Notes: generated from the letters alone by a model not told the origin. A stretch of DNA of 64,000 bases from Peribacillus simplex (GCF_001578185.1 NZ_CP011008.1:3996001-4060000), one strand, 5' to 3'; shown: positions 55,314-64,000, counted from the first letter of the stretch. Numbers and translations are program-made.

Positions 55314-55361
55314 GTGTTAGTGGGAACTTATTTAAACATATCGAAAGAGAGCTGATATAGT

Positions 55362-55802
55362 ATGGATACTCAAATAACTACGAAATTTAAAATAGGCAAG
55401 CCAACTAATGAGGTGTTTGAAGCCATAGTAAACCCTGAAAAAATCGGAAATTTCTGGTTCTCGTCGAGTTCTGAAAGATGGGAGCAAGGCAGGACGCTTA
55501 CATTGAGATATAACGAATACGATGCTGAAGTGGTTATACATGTATTAGAAGTCGAGAAAAATAGGAAAATCGTGTATTCGTGGGGAGGCAACGCCCAAGA
55601 AACGGTCGTTACAATTACATTAAAAGAGCTGGATAATACAAGTTCAATTATTGAAGTAAACGAATCAGGTTTGAAGGAAGACGACCCTGAAATAATAAAA
55701 AAAATGATAGGGCAAAAAGAGGGGTGGGTATATACTTTAACCTGTTTAAAGGGTTATTTAGAAAGTGGTGTAACTAATTTGAGAGCGTCATTAATTTTTT
55801 AA
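55362..55802 (+). CDS. SRPBCC (AHSA1-type) protein 2
   Basis: The 146-residue protein has the same fold as the preceding gene but distant in sequence: KIGKPTNEVFEAIVNPEKIG, FSSSSERWEQGRTLTLRYNE, VYSWGGNAQETVVTITLKEL and a final helix KEGWVYTLTCLKGYLESG. ATG at 55362 is behind GAGCTGA, a modest site, which fits coupling to the upstream gene. The role is unknown. Confidence 0.86.
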   Translation: MDTQITTKFKIGKPTNEVFEAIVNPEKIGNFWFSSSSERWEQGRTLTLRYNEYDAEVVIHVLEVEKNRKIVYSWGGNAQETVVTITLKELDNTSSIIEVNESGLKEDDPEIIKKMIGQKEGWVYTLTCLKGYLESGVTNLRASLIF

Positions 55803-55934
55803 GATGCTGGTTCAGCTGAAAAAAGATCTCCAAAACCGGCAGTTGGGCATGCCGCCTGCCAGAACAATAACACTGACAATATTTAACTATGTTGTACCTG
55901 TTAAGCCTTTACGATTTAATGGTGTTCGAATATC

Positions 55935-56021
55935 GATAAAATGCCACCACTCGAAGGTCAAATAAAGTGGTTAAAAGAAAGCGGCTTACAAGTCGTCGAT
56001 AGTCTATATAAATTCACGGGT
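55935..56021 (+). pseudogene. C-terminal fragment of a SAM methyltransferase gene
   Basis: DKMPPLEGQIKWLKESGLQV and VDSLYKF are typical of the end of class I methyltransferases. No other part of such a gene is nearby. It is a short relic. Confidence 0.4.
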
Positions 56022-56091
56022 AATGTTTCCGGGAAAAACTCAAGGATGGATTCCGTGAGTTTTTCACTTTCTGTTTGGTTTGACGCGAAAT

Positions 56092-57065
56092 TCAATCGGA
56101 AATCACCTTTAGATACATGCCCTTCGAAGCTTTTTCATAGGCTTCAATTCCCATGTTCTTCACTTTTTCGGATAAAGTGGATGCTCTCACCACTTGGGTT
56201 CCTTGCATGATGGAAGGATCCATCAGGCGCACTTTATTTTACCGATGTAAATCATAGTCCAATTGATCTTCTTTCACCTTTACGTTACCATGGATCCTTT
56301 TTAACAGATTTTGGACTTCATCGTCTTCAGTGGAGCTTAACAAGGATGTGACTTCTTCATCTGTACCAAGTAAGTCATCAAGGCTGATCAGGTTTTTAGC
56401 CAAAGCCAATTTTAACGTCTTTGCCAAGATATCATAGCCATATATATTAAGTGGGTCCATGAAAAAATCAATAACTTCACTGTAATACGTTTTCACAAAC
56501 CATTCCGCCGAATCCATATTATCCAGATCCATTCTTCCATTTACTATGATTACATGATCAAGAAAGTCATGAACGGATTCAAGTGTGATATATCCATACT
56601 GATGCATATCCCGGAGAGTATAATCCACCCGATCGGCACATAACCCAGGTGCTGGCTGTTCAAGCATTTCCCTTTTTGACTGAACAATAATTTTACAACC
56701 ATATCCATATTCCTTCAATATAAATGGGATTTCAGATTCCATAATGACATGATCATATATCTTTTCATGATAATCTTCATCCATACAATCCAGAACGAAA
56801 TCTATAACATGTGAGAATGCAGTATGGGATACGTCATGCAGTAAGCCCGCGATTTGTTCCTCTAATGAACCGCCAAACGCCTTTATTAACAACATCACAC
56901 CAATTGAATGGTCAAATCGTGTGACATTCCACTTCTCATTAACTAAATAACTTTCCCCACCTTGATGTAGTATTCCCTTCAATCTTTGGACCGGTTTGCT
57001 TACTATCAGCTCTTCTAGAACTCCCTCTACAATGTGTTTCCATAGATACTATCCGAAACTAGCAA
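56092..57065 (-). pseudogene. HD-domain phosphohydrolase gene, broken twice
   Basis: On the minus strand a TTG start at 57065 after AGGAGGAGG opens LVSDSIYG. A one-base loss in an A-run near 57041 then shifts the frame to VEGVLEELIVSKPVQRLKGI. The HD core is well kept: NEKWNVTRFDHSIGVMLLI, AGLLHDVSHTAFSHVIDFVL with the HD pair. At 56239-56241 an in-frame TAA interrupts the end, after which KVRLMDPSIMQGTQVVRAS and IEAYEKASKGMYLKVIS continue. The intact parent would be a ~320-residue dGTPase-like HD protein. Translation from an internal TTG (56982) might give a partial product. Confidence 0.8.
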
Positions 57066-57111
57066 TAACTGCCTCCTCCTCCATTAGTTTACTCATTACA
57101 GTTAGGTGATT

Positions 57112-57366
57112 TCACTGATTTTCTTCTGTAAAAATTATTTCCCCCTTTTCACCTTGCTCATATTGCTGTTTTGCCATTTTTTCCAATTCCTTTTCATCAT
57201 TCAAATCGATATCAGGTAGATTGCCCTCAGCTTCATCCCCAATGAGTATCACTTCATTTGTTATTATTCGATTTGCTGGATACACCATTTTAATGTCTTC
57301 TATAGGTTTTGTTTTATTATTAAAAGATTTATTGAATCCCTTCCAACGGGCTTGAGTCCCCTCCAT
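57112..57366 (-). CDS. Hypothetical protein, 84 aa
   Basis: This short acidic protein has an N-terminal basic part (RWKGFNKSFNNKTKPIEDIK), IITNEVILIGDEAEGNLPD and a charged tail ending GEIIFTEENQ. There is no clear ribosome site at ATG 57366; an internal ATG is possible. It lies next to the broken HD gene in the same direction. No family recognised; it may itself be a remnant. Confidence 0.45.
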   Translation of the reverse strand: MEGTQARWKGFNKSFNNKTKPIEDIKMVYPANRIITNEVILIGDEAEGNLPDIDLNDEKELEKMAKQQYEQGEKGEIIFTEENQ

Positions 57367-57526
57367 TTTACCATAAAAGTATATTATTAGTTAATAGTGA
57401 ATGCTACTATGTTTGACGTTATAGTTAAATTCTAGTTACATTTAATGGTAAATCCTCACTTAAAAACAGCCATTTAGCAAAATGTCTAATCTTTGATATT
57501 TGTAAATCAGTACGGTATCATTCCAT

Positions 57527-57541
57527 TTAACCAGTGGTCAA
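57527..57541. promoter_or_regulatory. TetR operator 1 (tetR promoter)
   Basis: TTAACCAGTGGTCAA is a near-palindrome; its reverse complement matches operator 2 at all but one base. Confidence 0.7.
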
Positions 57542-57559
57542 TAAACAAGGGGGGGTGGA

Positions 57560-58132
57560 ATGATGTCGCCAAGAAAATCGGCAGGTAAAGAATTATCCAG
57601 GGAAATGGTATTGACTGAAGCTAGAAACCTTTTTGCAACCTTAGGGTATTCGAACGTCTCAATGAGACAATTGGCTAAATCATTGGATTGCAGCCATGGA
57701 GCCATTTATTATCACTTTAAAAATAAGGCAGAAATATATTACAGTTTGGTGAAAACGGATTTTTCCGTTTTAAATCATTTAATCGATGATATCATCATAT
57801 CGGAAAATGACCCTTCTCAAAAAATCGAAAAGATTTTATTATGCTTCATTGAGTTTGGTTTAACACAACAGAATCATTATTCCATCATGTTTTTATCCAA
57901 GGAAAAAGAAATTCAGCAGTTGCTTCAATTCGATTCTAATAAAACCTATGAAAAGCTAATCCAATCCTTGACAGAATTAACCGACAACAAACTGAACCCT
58001 GCATCCATATGGTCCATTTTCCTTTCTCTTCACGGATTCATAACTTTTTATATCAATTCTGAACTATCCTATCCAGATGTAAAAGGTTTAGCTTATTTTC
58101 ACGTGAAAAATATCATCAAGAACATTGTTTGA
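57560..58132 (+). CDS. TetR family transcriptional regulator
   Basis: The 190-residue repressor has the helix-turn-helix MVLTEARNLFATLGYSNVSM plus RQLAKSLDCSHGAIYYHFKNKAEIY, residues ~16-62. The C-terminal domain begins around residue 80. ATG at 57560, or the next codon, follows a G-rich AGGGGGGGTGG. Two nearly identical operator sites flank the gene, one before it and one before the DUF4260 gene, so it likely controls both. Confidence 0.92.
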   Translation: MMSPRKSAGKELSREMVLTEARNLFATLGYSNVSMRQLAKSLDCSHGAIYYHFKNKAEIYYSLVKTDFSVLNHLIDDIIISENDPSQKIEKILLCFIEFGLTQQNHYSIMFLSKEKEIQQLLQFDSNKTYEKLIQSLTELTDNKLNPASIWSIFLSLHGFITFYINSELSYPDVKGLAYFHVKNIIKNIV

Positions 58133-58148
58133 TTTTTCACTAAAATTA

Positions 58149-58163
58149 TTGACCAATGGTTAA
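58149..58163. promoter_or_regulatory. TetR operator 2 (DUF4260 promoter)
   Basis: TTGACCAATGGTTAA, inverse of operator 1 with one change, 23 bp before the start of the DUF4260 gene. Confidence 0.7.
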
Positions 58164-58185
58164 TTAAGTTTTGGGAGGTTGGAAA

Positions 58186-58533
58186 ATGGTAAAGAAATTC
58201 CTTCATATCGAAGGACTCATGGTCCTTTTAGCGATGATTTACATCTATTCGTTATATGAATTCAGCTGGTGGATTTTCCTTTTATTTATTTTATCGCCTG
58301 ATGTTTCCATGTTGGCCTATCTAATTGATGATCGAGTTGGAGCAAAGGTTTATAACCTATTTCACACTTATACCCTGTCCATTTTCATGATTTTGCTAGC
58401 CATTTTTCTAAAGTCTGATGCGCTTATGATGATCGGGTCAATTTGGACCGCACATATTGGAATGGATCGGTTATTTGGGTATGGCCTTAAATACACATCA
58501 TCCTTCAAAGCTACACACCTTCAAAAGGTATAG
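58186..58533 (+). CDS. DUF4260 family membrane protein
   Basis: The 115-residue protein has four membrane segments. It has EGLMVLLAMIYIYSLYEFSW, LFILSPDVSMLAYLIDDRVG, and the conserved end HIGMDRLFGYGLKYTSSFKA. The family's function is unknown; it is often beside TetR or similar regulators, as here. ATG at 58186 follows GGGAGGTTGG. The operator site directly upstream suggests repression by the adjacent TetR. Confidence 0.88.
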   Translation: MVKKFLHIEGLMVLLAMIYIYSLYEFSWWIFLLFILSPDVSMLAYLIDDRVGAKVYNLFHTYTLSIFMILLAIFLKSDALMMIGSIWTAHIGMDRLFGYGLKYTSSFKATHLQKV

Positions 58534-58545
58534 GTAGCTTTCCAT

Positions 58546-58582
58546 ATGTAAAAGGCAGTGTGATTACGCATCACACCGCCTT
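58546..58582 (-). terminator. Terminator of the queCDE operon
   Basis: On the minus strand AAGGCGGTGTGAT and ATCACACTGCCTT (one G-U) are followed by TTACAT; it also lies behind the DUF4260 gene. Confidence 0.8.
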
Positions 58583-58595
58583 CTGTCTCTGATCT

Positions 58596-59324
58596 TTACA
58601 CGCCTCGCTTGTTGCCCCATATATAGGTATGAAGCTGTGGCAGCACTTTCACATCATTCAATTCATCATCGGCTATCACTTTATCAATAAGCTCCTCGTA
58701 TTTCCTCAAAAGCCCGCTGATCAATTGACGATCATCCGCCGTACTGCTGTCGTCATTGCCGACCTGCAGATAAAAAGGAATATCGGGGTAGCGGCCATGT
58801 ACATTTTTAGCATATTGATAATCCTCTTCGTTAAAGACGACTACCTTCAATGAGACATGGTTTTCAGGGTTTCGATTGGCAAGGTTCGATATGATTTGGT
58901 CGAGCACCGTAAAGTCCGTGTTCATTTTTGAACTCGGCGGCTTAGGAGAAATAGTCAATTCATCAATATCGAGAAACCAATCCTGCCATCTGCTCCCTTG
59001 TGTTTCGACACCTATTTTCATTTTATTTTCATGTAGGATCGCTACCAGGCTGTTTAAGTTTTTCAGCAGTGCCGGGTTTCCGCCTGATATCGTCACGAAG
59101 GAAAAACCGGCACCCCCAATCCGCTTCAGCTCATCCCATATTTCCTCGGCAGTCATTTGGACGGTATCTTCCTTACCGGTTCCATCCCAAGTAAATGCGG
59201 AATCACACCAGGCACATGAATAATCGCAGCCAGCCGTCCGAACGAACATGGTTTTTTGGCCAATGACCATTCCCTCACCTTGGATGGTCGGTCCGAAGAT
59301 TTCCATAACCGGGAGTTTACTCAC
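58596..59324 (-). CDS. queE: 7-carboxy-7-deazaguanine synthase
   Basis: This radical SAM enzyme converts 6-carboxytetrahydropterin to CDG in queuosine synthesis. The 242-residue protein closely matches the Bacillus form: VMEIFGPTIQGEGMVIGQKT, the cluster motif with three cysteines in AGCDYSCAWCDSAF, and TISGGNPALL; the end is LPQLHTYIWGNKRGV. The start is GTG at 59324 (SKLPVMEIF), overlapping the queD stop by a few bases. It is the third gene of the preQ1-controlled operon. Confidence 0.95.
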   Translation of the reverse strand: MSKLPVMEIFGPTIQGEGMVIGQKTMFVRTAGCDYSCAWCDSAFTWDGTGKEDTVQMTAEEIWDELKRIGGAGFSFVTISGGNPALLKNLNSLVAILHENKMKIGVETQGSRWQDWFLDIDELTISPKPPSSKMNTDFTVLDQIISNLANRNPENHVSLKVVVFNEEDYQYAKNVHGRYPDIPFYLQVGNDDSSTADDRQLISGLLRKYEELIDKVIADDELNDVKVLPQLHTYIWGNKRGV

Positions 59325-59787
59325 TTTCCATCCACTCCCGTCTGGCTTCGGCATAGCTTGTCGGCGTTTCGTATAGTCGAACGAATTCGACCCTAGCACC
59401 CTCATATTCCTTTAATGAAAGGGCTTCGGCCATTTTTTCATAAATCCAGACAACCATATTTTCAGCCGTAGTGTTCATGAGCGGCAAGGTTTCATTCAAA
59501 TAACGATGATCAAGGTGGATTTCGATTTCATTTTTCCATATATCCTTGATGTCCCCGAAATCTATCATCAAACCGCGTGAATCCGTATACCCGCTCAATC
59601 CGAAAATGACCTTATACGTATGGCCATGCAAGTTCTTGCATTTTCCTTCATAGTCATGTAGATGGTGTGCTGCGTCAAAGGTAAATTCCTTACTGACCAT
59701 GACCCTTTTAGTTGTATATTTCAATTGGCTGCGCTGAATATCTTGATCTATTTTTTGGAGTTTATCTACTATAGTAAAACCGTACAT
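59317..59787 (-). CDS. queD: 6-carboxy-5,6,7,8-tetrahydropterin synthase
   Basis: This zinc enzyme turns dihydroneopterin triphosphate into CPH4, the substrate of QueE. The 156-residue protein has FTFDAAHHLHDYEGKCKNLH and GHTYKV for zinc and the catalytic cysteine, FGDIKDIWKNEIEIHLDHRY and TAENMVVWIYEKM. ATG at 59787 overlaps the queC stop (TGATG). It shares the preQ1-controlled transcript. Confidence 0.95.
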   Translation of the reverse strand: MYGFTIVDKLQKIDQDIQRSQLKYTTKRVMVSKEFTFDAAHHLHDYEGKCKNLHGHTYKVIFGLSGYTDSRGLMIDFGDIKDIWKNEIEIHLDHRYLNETLPLMNTTAENMVVWIYEKMAEALSLKEYEGARVEFVRLYETPTSYAEARREWMESE

Positions 59788-60452
59788 CACGAAAGCACCT
59801 TCCGTCTGCTTACATAGTCATCCAATCCTTTTTTCCGCAACTTACATGCCGGACAATCTCCACAGCCGTCTGATATGATTCCGTTATAGCAAGTCAGGGT
59901 CTTTTCGCGGACAAAGTCGAACGCGCCAAGCTGATCGGCAAGCTCCCATGTTTCCTCTTTATTAAGCCACATAAGCGGCGTATCAATCACGAATGACTGG
60001 TCCATCGACAAGTTCAAGGTCACATTCAACGATTTAATGAATACATCCCGGCAGTCCGGATATCCGCTGAAATCCGTTTCACAGACACCGGTGACAATAT
60101 GTTTAGCGCCAATCTGACTGGCCAACACTCCGGCAAACGATAGGAACAGTAAATTCCGCCCTGGTACGAACGTCGACGGCAATTCCCCGTCTTCCCCGTC
60201 CTCCACTGCAATGTCACTTCTCGTCAAAGCATTCGGTGCCAGTTGGTTCAGCAGCGACATATCAAGGATATGATGGTTCACGCCCAATTCCTTGGCAATC
60301 TCTTGAGCGCATTCGATTTCCAAGCTGTGCCGCTGATTATAATCAAACGTCACCGCTTCCACTTCCTCATATCTCTCCATCGCCCAGAACAGGCACGTCG
60401 TACTGTCCTGACCTCCGCTAAACACAACCACTGCCTTTTCTTTCTTCTTCAT
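59787..60452 (-). CDS. queC: 7-cyano-7-deazaguanine synthase
   Basis: This ATP-dependent enzyme turns CDG into preQ0. The 221-residue protein has the PP-loop [60 protein letters not shown] and the C-terminal four-cysteine zinc site ([19 protein letters not shown]). ATG at 60452 follows AAGGAG; a longer frame upstream would run through the riboswitch and is not used. It is first in the operon queC-queD-queE. queF, which makes preQ1, is not in the window. Confidence 0.95.
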   Translation of the reverse strand: MKKKEKAVVVFSGGQDSTTCLFWAMERYEEVEAVTFDYNQRHSLEIECAQEIAKELGVNHHILDMSLLNQLAPNALTRSDIAVEDGEDGELPSTFVPGRNLLFLSFAGVLASQIGAKHIVTGVCETDFSGYPDCRDVFIKSLNVTLNLSMDQSFVIDTPLMWLNKEETWELADQLGAFDFVREKTLTCYNGIISDGCGDCPACKLRKKGLDDYVSRRKVLS

Positions 60453-60474
60453 TTCTATAAAACTCCTTTTTACG

Positions 60475-60509
60475 GAAAAAAACAGCACCCTAAGAAAAGA
60501 GCACTGTTT
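60475..60509 (-). terminator. PreQ1-controlled terminator before queC
   Basis: AACAGTGCTC and GGGTGCTGTT followed by T-run on the minus strand; almost identical to the hairpin at 54347-54380. Confidence 0.82.
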
Positions 60510-60511
60510 CT

Positions 60512-60545
60512 CCTTAGTTTTTTTGAGAGGGTAGCTAGAACCTCT
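60512..60545 (-). ncRNA. PreQ1-I riboswitch aptamer (queCDE)
   Basis: The minus-strand sequence is the same over its full length as the aptamer at 54382-54415 (AGAGGTTCTAGCTACCCTCT plus CAAAAAAACTAAGG), in front of queC. Confidence 0.95.
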
Positions 60546-60670
60546 TCCGCCATAACGCGGAATATTATATTTTTCCAAGTCAATAGTAACTTGAAAACGA
60601 GAAGAAATCAAGATGTTTGGATTATGGAAAATCACACCTAACGGAAAACTTGGTTATCTTCTCATCTGCT

Positions 60671-60696
60671 TAAATAACCCATTATTTATCCGATAA
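60671..60696 (+). promoter_or_regulatory. Sigma-D-type promoter of the chemoreceptor gene
   Basis: TAAA, a 14-bp spacer and TCCGATAA match the Bacillus motility sigma factor consensus TAAA-N14-16-GCCGATAT at most positions; 41 bp before the chosen start. Confidence 0.75.
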
Positions 60697-60736
60697 AAAA
60701 AGAGTGAATAAAATATCGATAAAGGGGTTCATTAAT

Positions 60737-62416
60737 TTGAAAAGTATTAAAGGAAAGATATTGGCAGCATTTTCACTCATCATATCTTTGTGTATCATCT
60801 TAGGAGCATTTAATATTTATAGCAGCAATAAGTCACTTGTACATTCCAAAGATATTATTAGCCAAAAATTGCCGATTCTAATTGATGAAGAACAACTACT
60901 CAATAATGTTGCACAAAGAAGCGCACTCGCAAGAGGCTATATTCTATTTGGCGACGAAAGTGATAAAGGGAAGTTCTTAAAATATACCGAAGAAAGCAAA
61001 GTCATTCAGGAGGATCTTTTAGCCTTAAGTGATTCTGAAAAAACGAAGGAATTGATTGAGAAAAGCGTGGATTGGAGAACGATTATTATAGACCGCGTAT
61101 TTACACAATATGATCAAGGAAATGAAGAACGTGCTATAGAAATACTAAAGGATGAAGTTGCACCAATAAGCAATGAATTGATGGATGGGTTTAGAGAGCT
61201 GGCTTCCGAACGCGAAAAAACGATTGTCGCTTCAGGTGAAACCGTCATCGCAAGCGGGAAATCGGTTAAGTCTACAAGTATCATCATATCCATTGCGGCA
61301 GTCCTTATCGGCCTTGTGCTTGCACTTGTGACTGCAAACCTCATTACCACCCCCCTCCTTAAAGTCAGGGACAGGATGAAAATGGTTGCTGACGGAAAAC
61401 TGAATCATGAGCCCCTGGAGCAAAAGTCAAATGATGAAATGGGTGAATTAACGGTATCCGCCAACCAAATGCAGAAAAACCTTCGTGATACGATCGAAAA
61501 AATGCTGGTTGTATCCGAATCCGTTTCCAACCAAAGCGAGGATCTGACTCAATCAGCAAATGAAGTGCAACAGGGCAGCAAACAGATTGCGACTACCATG
61601 TACGAACTTTCGGAAGGCTCGGACTCACAAGCAAACCGGGCAGCTGAAATGGTCCGTATGATGGATGATTTCACCAGCAAGATCGAGCAGGCCCATCTTG
61701 AAGGAATGGAAGTATCGCAAAGTTCGATCGAGATCCTATCCTTGACCAAGGAGGGCACCACTTTAATGCGCAGTTCGGTCCAACAAATGCAAATGATTGA
61801 CGGAATTGTCAAAAATGCCGTCGGGCAAGTGAAAAGGCTCGATTCTCAATCACAGGAAATCTCACAGCTTGTGCAGGTCATCAAAGATATATCCAATCAA
61901 ACCAACCTATTGGCGCTGAATGCAGCCATAGAAGCTGCACGCGCTGGTGAACATGGCAAGGGCTTCGCCGTCGTCGCAGCTGAAGTGCGGAAACTCGCTG
62001 AAGGGGTCACACAATCCGTTGGGGATATCACCGATATTGTCACCGCTATTCAAACAGATTCAAAAACGGTCGTCCACTCCCTGGAAGATGGTTATACACA
62101 GGTGGATGAAGGCACGAAACAGATTACGCTCACCGGCCAAACCTTTGAAACAATCAATCACTCTGTCGGGAATATGGGAATGAAAATACAGCATATTACA
62201 GCTGAATTGAACTATATCTCCAAAAATAGTAAAGAAATCAATCAGGCCATCGAAGATATCGCAGCCGTTACTGAAGAGTCCGCGGCAGGAATCGAACAAG
62301 TTTCTGCCTCCGCTCAACAATCCAGCTCTTCGATGGATGAAATCACGAATCATGCCTGTGAACTCGCATCTTCCGCTGAACTGCTAACCGAACAGGTCAA
62401 GAAATTCCAATTATGA
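60737..62416 (+). CDS. Methyl-accepting chemotaxis protein
   Basis: The 559-residue chemoreceptor has membrane helices at about residues 8-28 and 183-203 enclosing a four-helix-bundle sensor domain (4HB_MCP type). A HAMP domain and a long signalling coiled coil follow. The kinase-control tip is [20 protein letters not shown] and [16 protein letters not shown]. The C-terminal end is typical of Bacillus ([15 protein letters not shown]). TTG at 60737 follows AAAGGGG; a GTG at 60704 is an alternative. The ligand is unknown. A sigma-D promoter fits a motility gene. Confidence 0.93.
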   Translation: MKSIKGKILAAFSLIISLCIILGAFNIYSSNKSLVHSKDIISQKLPILIDEEQLLNNVAQRSALARGYILFGDESDKGKFLKYTEESKVIQEDLLALSDSEKTKELIEKSVDWRTIIIDRVFTQYDQGNEERAIEILKDEVAPISNELMDGFRELASEREKTIVASGETVIASGKSVKSTSIIISIAAVLIGLVLALVTANLITTPLLKVRDRMKMVADGKLNHEPLEQKSNDEMGELTVSANQMQKNLRDTIEKMLVVSESVSNQSEDLTQSANEVQQGSKQIATTMYELSEGSDSQANRAAEMVRMMDDFTSKIEQAHLEGMEVSQSSIEILSLTKEGTTLMRSSVQQMQMIDGIVKNAVGQVKRLDSQSQEISQLVQVIKDISNQTNLLALNAAIEAARAGEHGKGFAVVAAEVRKLAEGVTQSVGDITDIVTAIQTDSKTVVHSLEDGYTQVDEGTKQITLTGQTFETINHSVGNMGMKIQHITAELNYISKNSKEINQAIEDIAAVTEESAAGIEQVSASAQQSSSSMDEITNHACELASSAELLTEQVKKFQL

Positions 62417-62419
62417 TAC

Positions 62420-62461
62420 TAGAAAATTTCCCGTCACTTGAACGCGGGAAATTTTCTTTTT
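62420..62461 (+). terminator. Terminator of the chemoreceptor gene
   Basis: GAAAATTTCCCG and CGGGAAATTTTC followed by TTTTTC. Confidence 0.88.
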
Positions 62462-62463
62462 CT

Positions 62464-62907
62464 CCCCTTCATGGTGATTGTTTCGTTTTCGTGTATTTGG
62501 GGTATAAAAGACTATACGCATTAATAATCATGAAAAGTTAATAATCATGAAAAGAAAAATCTATCAAAAGGGTTGGAAGTGAATATTTTCTTTTGTTTTC
62601 AGAATATTTAGTGTATAATGAATTTATTAGGAATATTCTTACTGAAATACTTCTCACTTCCAATACCCACTTACTGGAAATCACCAGTACAAGAACTCAC
62701 TTGATCCAGCATTTCATTTCAACCCAATGCACGGGCCCTTATACTCAGTAAGGTTCATTGCACGCTTTCTTGCAAACCAAACAATTCACAACTTTTTTCA
62801 CACAAAAAGCATAAATTTCACTCCAAAATTGTAAAAAAAGGTTAAATTTCGCCAATAATGTGTTACTATTAAACCAAGACCTTTTAACCCCACAAGGAGG
62901 AATTCAT
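62464..62907. other. Intergenic region, no gene supported
   Basis: A direct repeat (TTAATAATCATGAAAAG, twice, near 62522-62551) and a TATAAT-like box near 62616 are visible. Nothing else recognised. Confidence 0.4.
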
Positions 62908-63120
62908 ATGAAACGTTTTTTCAAATTCATAGCAGATTTTAACGAAAGAAAAGCACTAGATCGGAAAAACAACAAATTCTTTCGCAAAGAATACGAAAAT
63001 TATATGAAGATGAATTCTGAAAATCAAGGTAGGAGGAGATTAGCTCCTAGACTTTATGTGATTGAAGGCGGTAAAAAAGGCCCCAACATTGAAATTTCTG
63101 ACAGAAAAAAATCCAGTTAA
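62908..63120 (+). CDS. 70-aa basic hypothetical protein
   Basis: The protein has MKRFFKFIADFNERKALDRK, NKFFRKEYENYMKMNSEN and a tail with GRRRLAPRLYVIEGGKKGPN. It is rich in Lys/Arg and aromatic residues, soluble, and has no family recognised. AAGGAGG six bases before ATG at 62908 is an excellent site. A hairpin without T-run (63179-63201) and a terminator follow. Confidence 0.65.
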   Translation: MKRFFKFIADFNERKALDRKNNKFFRKEYENYMKMNSENQGRRRLAPRLYVIEGGKKGPNIEISDRKKSS

Positions 63121-63235
63121 CCTGATCCCTTCAAAAAATAAGCTACTAATGTTGTAGTTTATACCCTACAAACGTCACAATCTCCATGATAAACGGAGAT
63201 TCATTACCCATATCATTCTTTTAAAATATAAAAGC

Positions 63236-63269
63236 CGAAAGCTCAGATATACTTCTGAGCTTTTTTTAT
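63236..63269 (+). terminator. Terminator of the 70-aa gene
   Basis: AAAGCTCAG and CTGAGCTTT followed by TTTTATTTTG. Confidence 0.88.
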
Positions 63270-63911
63270 TTTGCTTATTTCTATTAACACTATATTAATA
63301 GAAGTAACTAGGTATTTTTTAAATAAATTGGATTAACCTTAGTTTATTTCATGTTTTAGGTAAAAGTCACAATATAGGCCCACGGGTATTTTTCTAGAAA
63401 AAAACCCAAAACTTACAAAAAAAGAGATGTGTTCTTTTACTCATCTTTGGCCATATTCAAAAAAGTCCGACTACATGTGTCTATAGATGCACTATCTTAC
63501 ATTGAATGACAAATACGTAAATATTGTAACGTTTAGGTCAAATTAATGGGTATAAACAATCAATAAATTGTAATAACCCACACTTTTAATAACAATTCAT
63601 TATACAAATACAGCTATTAAGAATCAGGTTCAAATGCCTATAAAACTATTTTAATTGTATTCATAATGGCCATTTATTAAACTTTCCATATTTTAGTGTA
63701 AATAAATCAAGGTTTTACTCGACTTTCTCCATATCTTTGGACTCATAAAACATTTTATTCCATTAGATACTATTACACTCCTATATACATTTTTTGCAAA
63801 AAGCTGACAACAGTTATATTACGATAGAATAATTGGCTCTTGCCTATTAAGTTTAAAATCATGTAGTGTGTATTCAGTAAATCAAATATTTAAAAAAAGA
63901 GAGGTTAAAAA
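63270..63911. other. Long AT-rich leader region of pgsB
   Basis: About 640 bp without a gene, very AT-rich. Candidate promoter elements occur near 63790-63830 (TTGCAA..TATTAC and CTGACA..TAGAAT), but neither is convincing. No riboswitch was recognised. Confidence 0.45.
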
Positions 63912-64000
63912 ATGGCACCAATATTTATTTGTGCGATCTTTTTACTTGGCTATGGCATCTTCGAACAAAGACGCCATCAGAAGCGTCTCGATTCCATTCC
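63912..64000 (+). CDS. pgsB: Poly-gamma-glutamate synthase PgsB, N-terminus (cut by window end)
   Basis: The first 29 codons read MAPIFICAIFLLGYGIFEQR and then RHQKRLDSIP. One membrane helix followed by E-x-RRHQK-x-(L/I)DS/A-(I/L)P is the characteristic start of PgsB/CapB, the amide ligase that polymerises glutamate into capsule or secreted polymer. The Mur-ligase-like ATP site lies beyond the window. ATG at 63912 follows GAGAGG. The pgsC and pgsA genes are expected to follow. Confidence 0.78.
   Translation, partial: MAPIFICAIFLLGYGIFEQRRHQKRLDSI

Overview
The window comes from a low-GC Gram-positive, endospore-forming Bacillaceae chromosome. Peribacillus or a close Bacillus relative fits best. 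The evidence is strong AGGAGG-type ribosome sites with frequent TTG/GTG starts, the sporulation gene cse60, ytgP/ytfP-type neighbours, a BceRS-BceAB module, Rex, Zur and PurR boxes of Bacillus type, two preQ1-I riboswitches, a purine riboswitch, and the first codons of a poly-gamma-glutamate synthase gene (pgsB) at the right edge. Species assignment is inference. No tRNA, rRNA, CRISPR array, prophage or recognisable defence island was seen.

Layout. 1-4.3 kb: the 5' part of a group II intron sits directly behind the terminator of a siroheme gene pair (a SUMT-HemD fusion and a HemD). 4.3-9.1 kb: a small membrane gene, a Rex-controlled L-lactate module (ldh plus lactate permease), a DsbA/FrnE-like oxidoreductase and an Rrf2 regulator. 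9.2-15 kb: transposase debris, an MFS pump, a lipoprotein, and an SDR/hydrolase/TetR cluster whose operator region is present twice. 15-23 kb: a Zur-box permease pair (ycgRQ type), YdeI-like and DinB-like proteins, PurR-type guaC, an HPP membrane protein and a YjdM-like zinc-ribbon protein. 23-27.4 kb: a two-component system with an ABC transporter of the BceRS-BceAB (peptide antibiotic sensing and detoxification) type. 28-34 kb: small genes, an RsuA-type pseudouridine synthase, a MurJ/YtgP flippase and a BaiN-type flavoprotein. 33.7-41.2 kb: two complete IS1182-family elements with an ATL-type DNA repair protein, small genes, an SDR, cse60 and a tartrate/isopropylmalate-type dehydrogenase between them. 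41.2-50 kb: rhodanese plus a tiny zinc-finger protein, NamA/MarR, an aldo-keto reductase, an MFS pump with an HxlR regulator, a CAP-domain protein and a guanine-riboswitch-controlled nucleoside transporter. 50-58.5 kb: a DUF421 protein, an esterase, PadR, a large 21-bp tandem-repeat array, a preQ1-controlled transporter, two SRPBCC proteins, a broken HD-domain gene and a TetR/DUF4260 pair. 58.5-64 kb: the preQ1-controlled queCDE operon, a sigma-D-type chemoreceptor gene, a small gene and pgsB (cut by the window).

The genes mostly form short independent units with their own regulators: redox (Rex with lactate metabolism), zinc (Zur), purines (PurR, guanine riboswitch) and queuosine (two preQ1 switches covering precursor uptake and synthesis). 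The most unusual content is repetitive DNA. A MITE-like element occurs four times, with 8-bp target duplications and a GC-rich core. The same core is found alone once and inside an IS1182-family element once. Two terminator hairpins were each split or duplicated by an IS1182-family insertion. Two arrays of about 20-21-bp units both lie in gaps between convergent genes.
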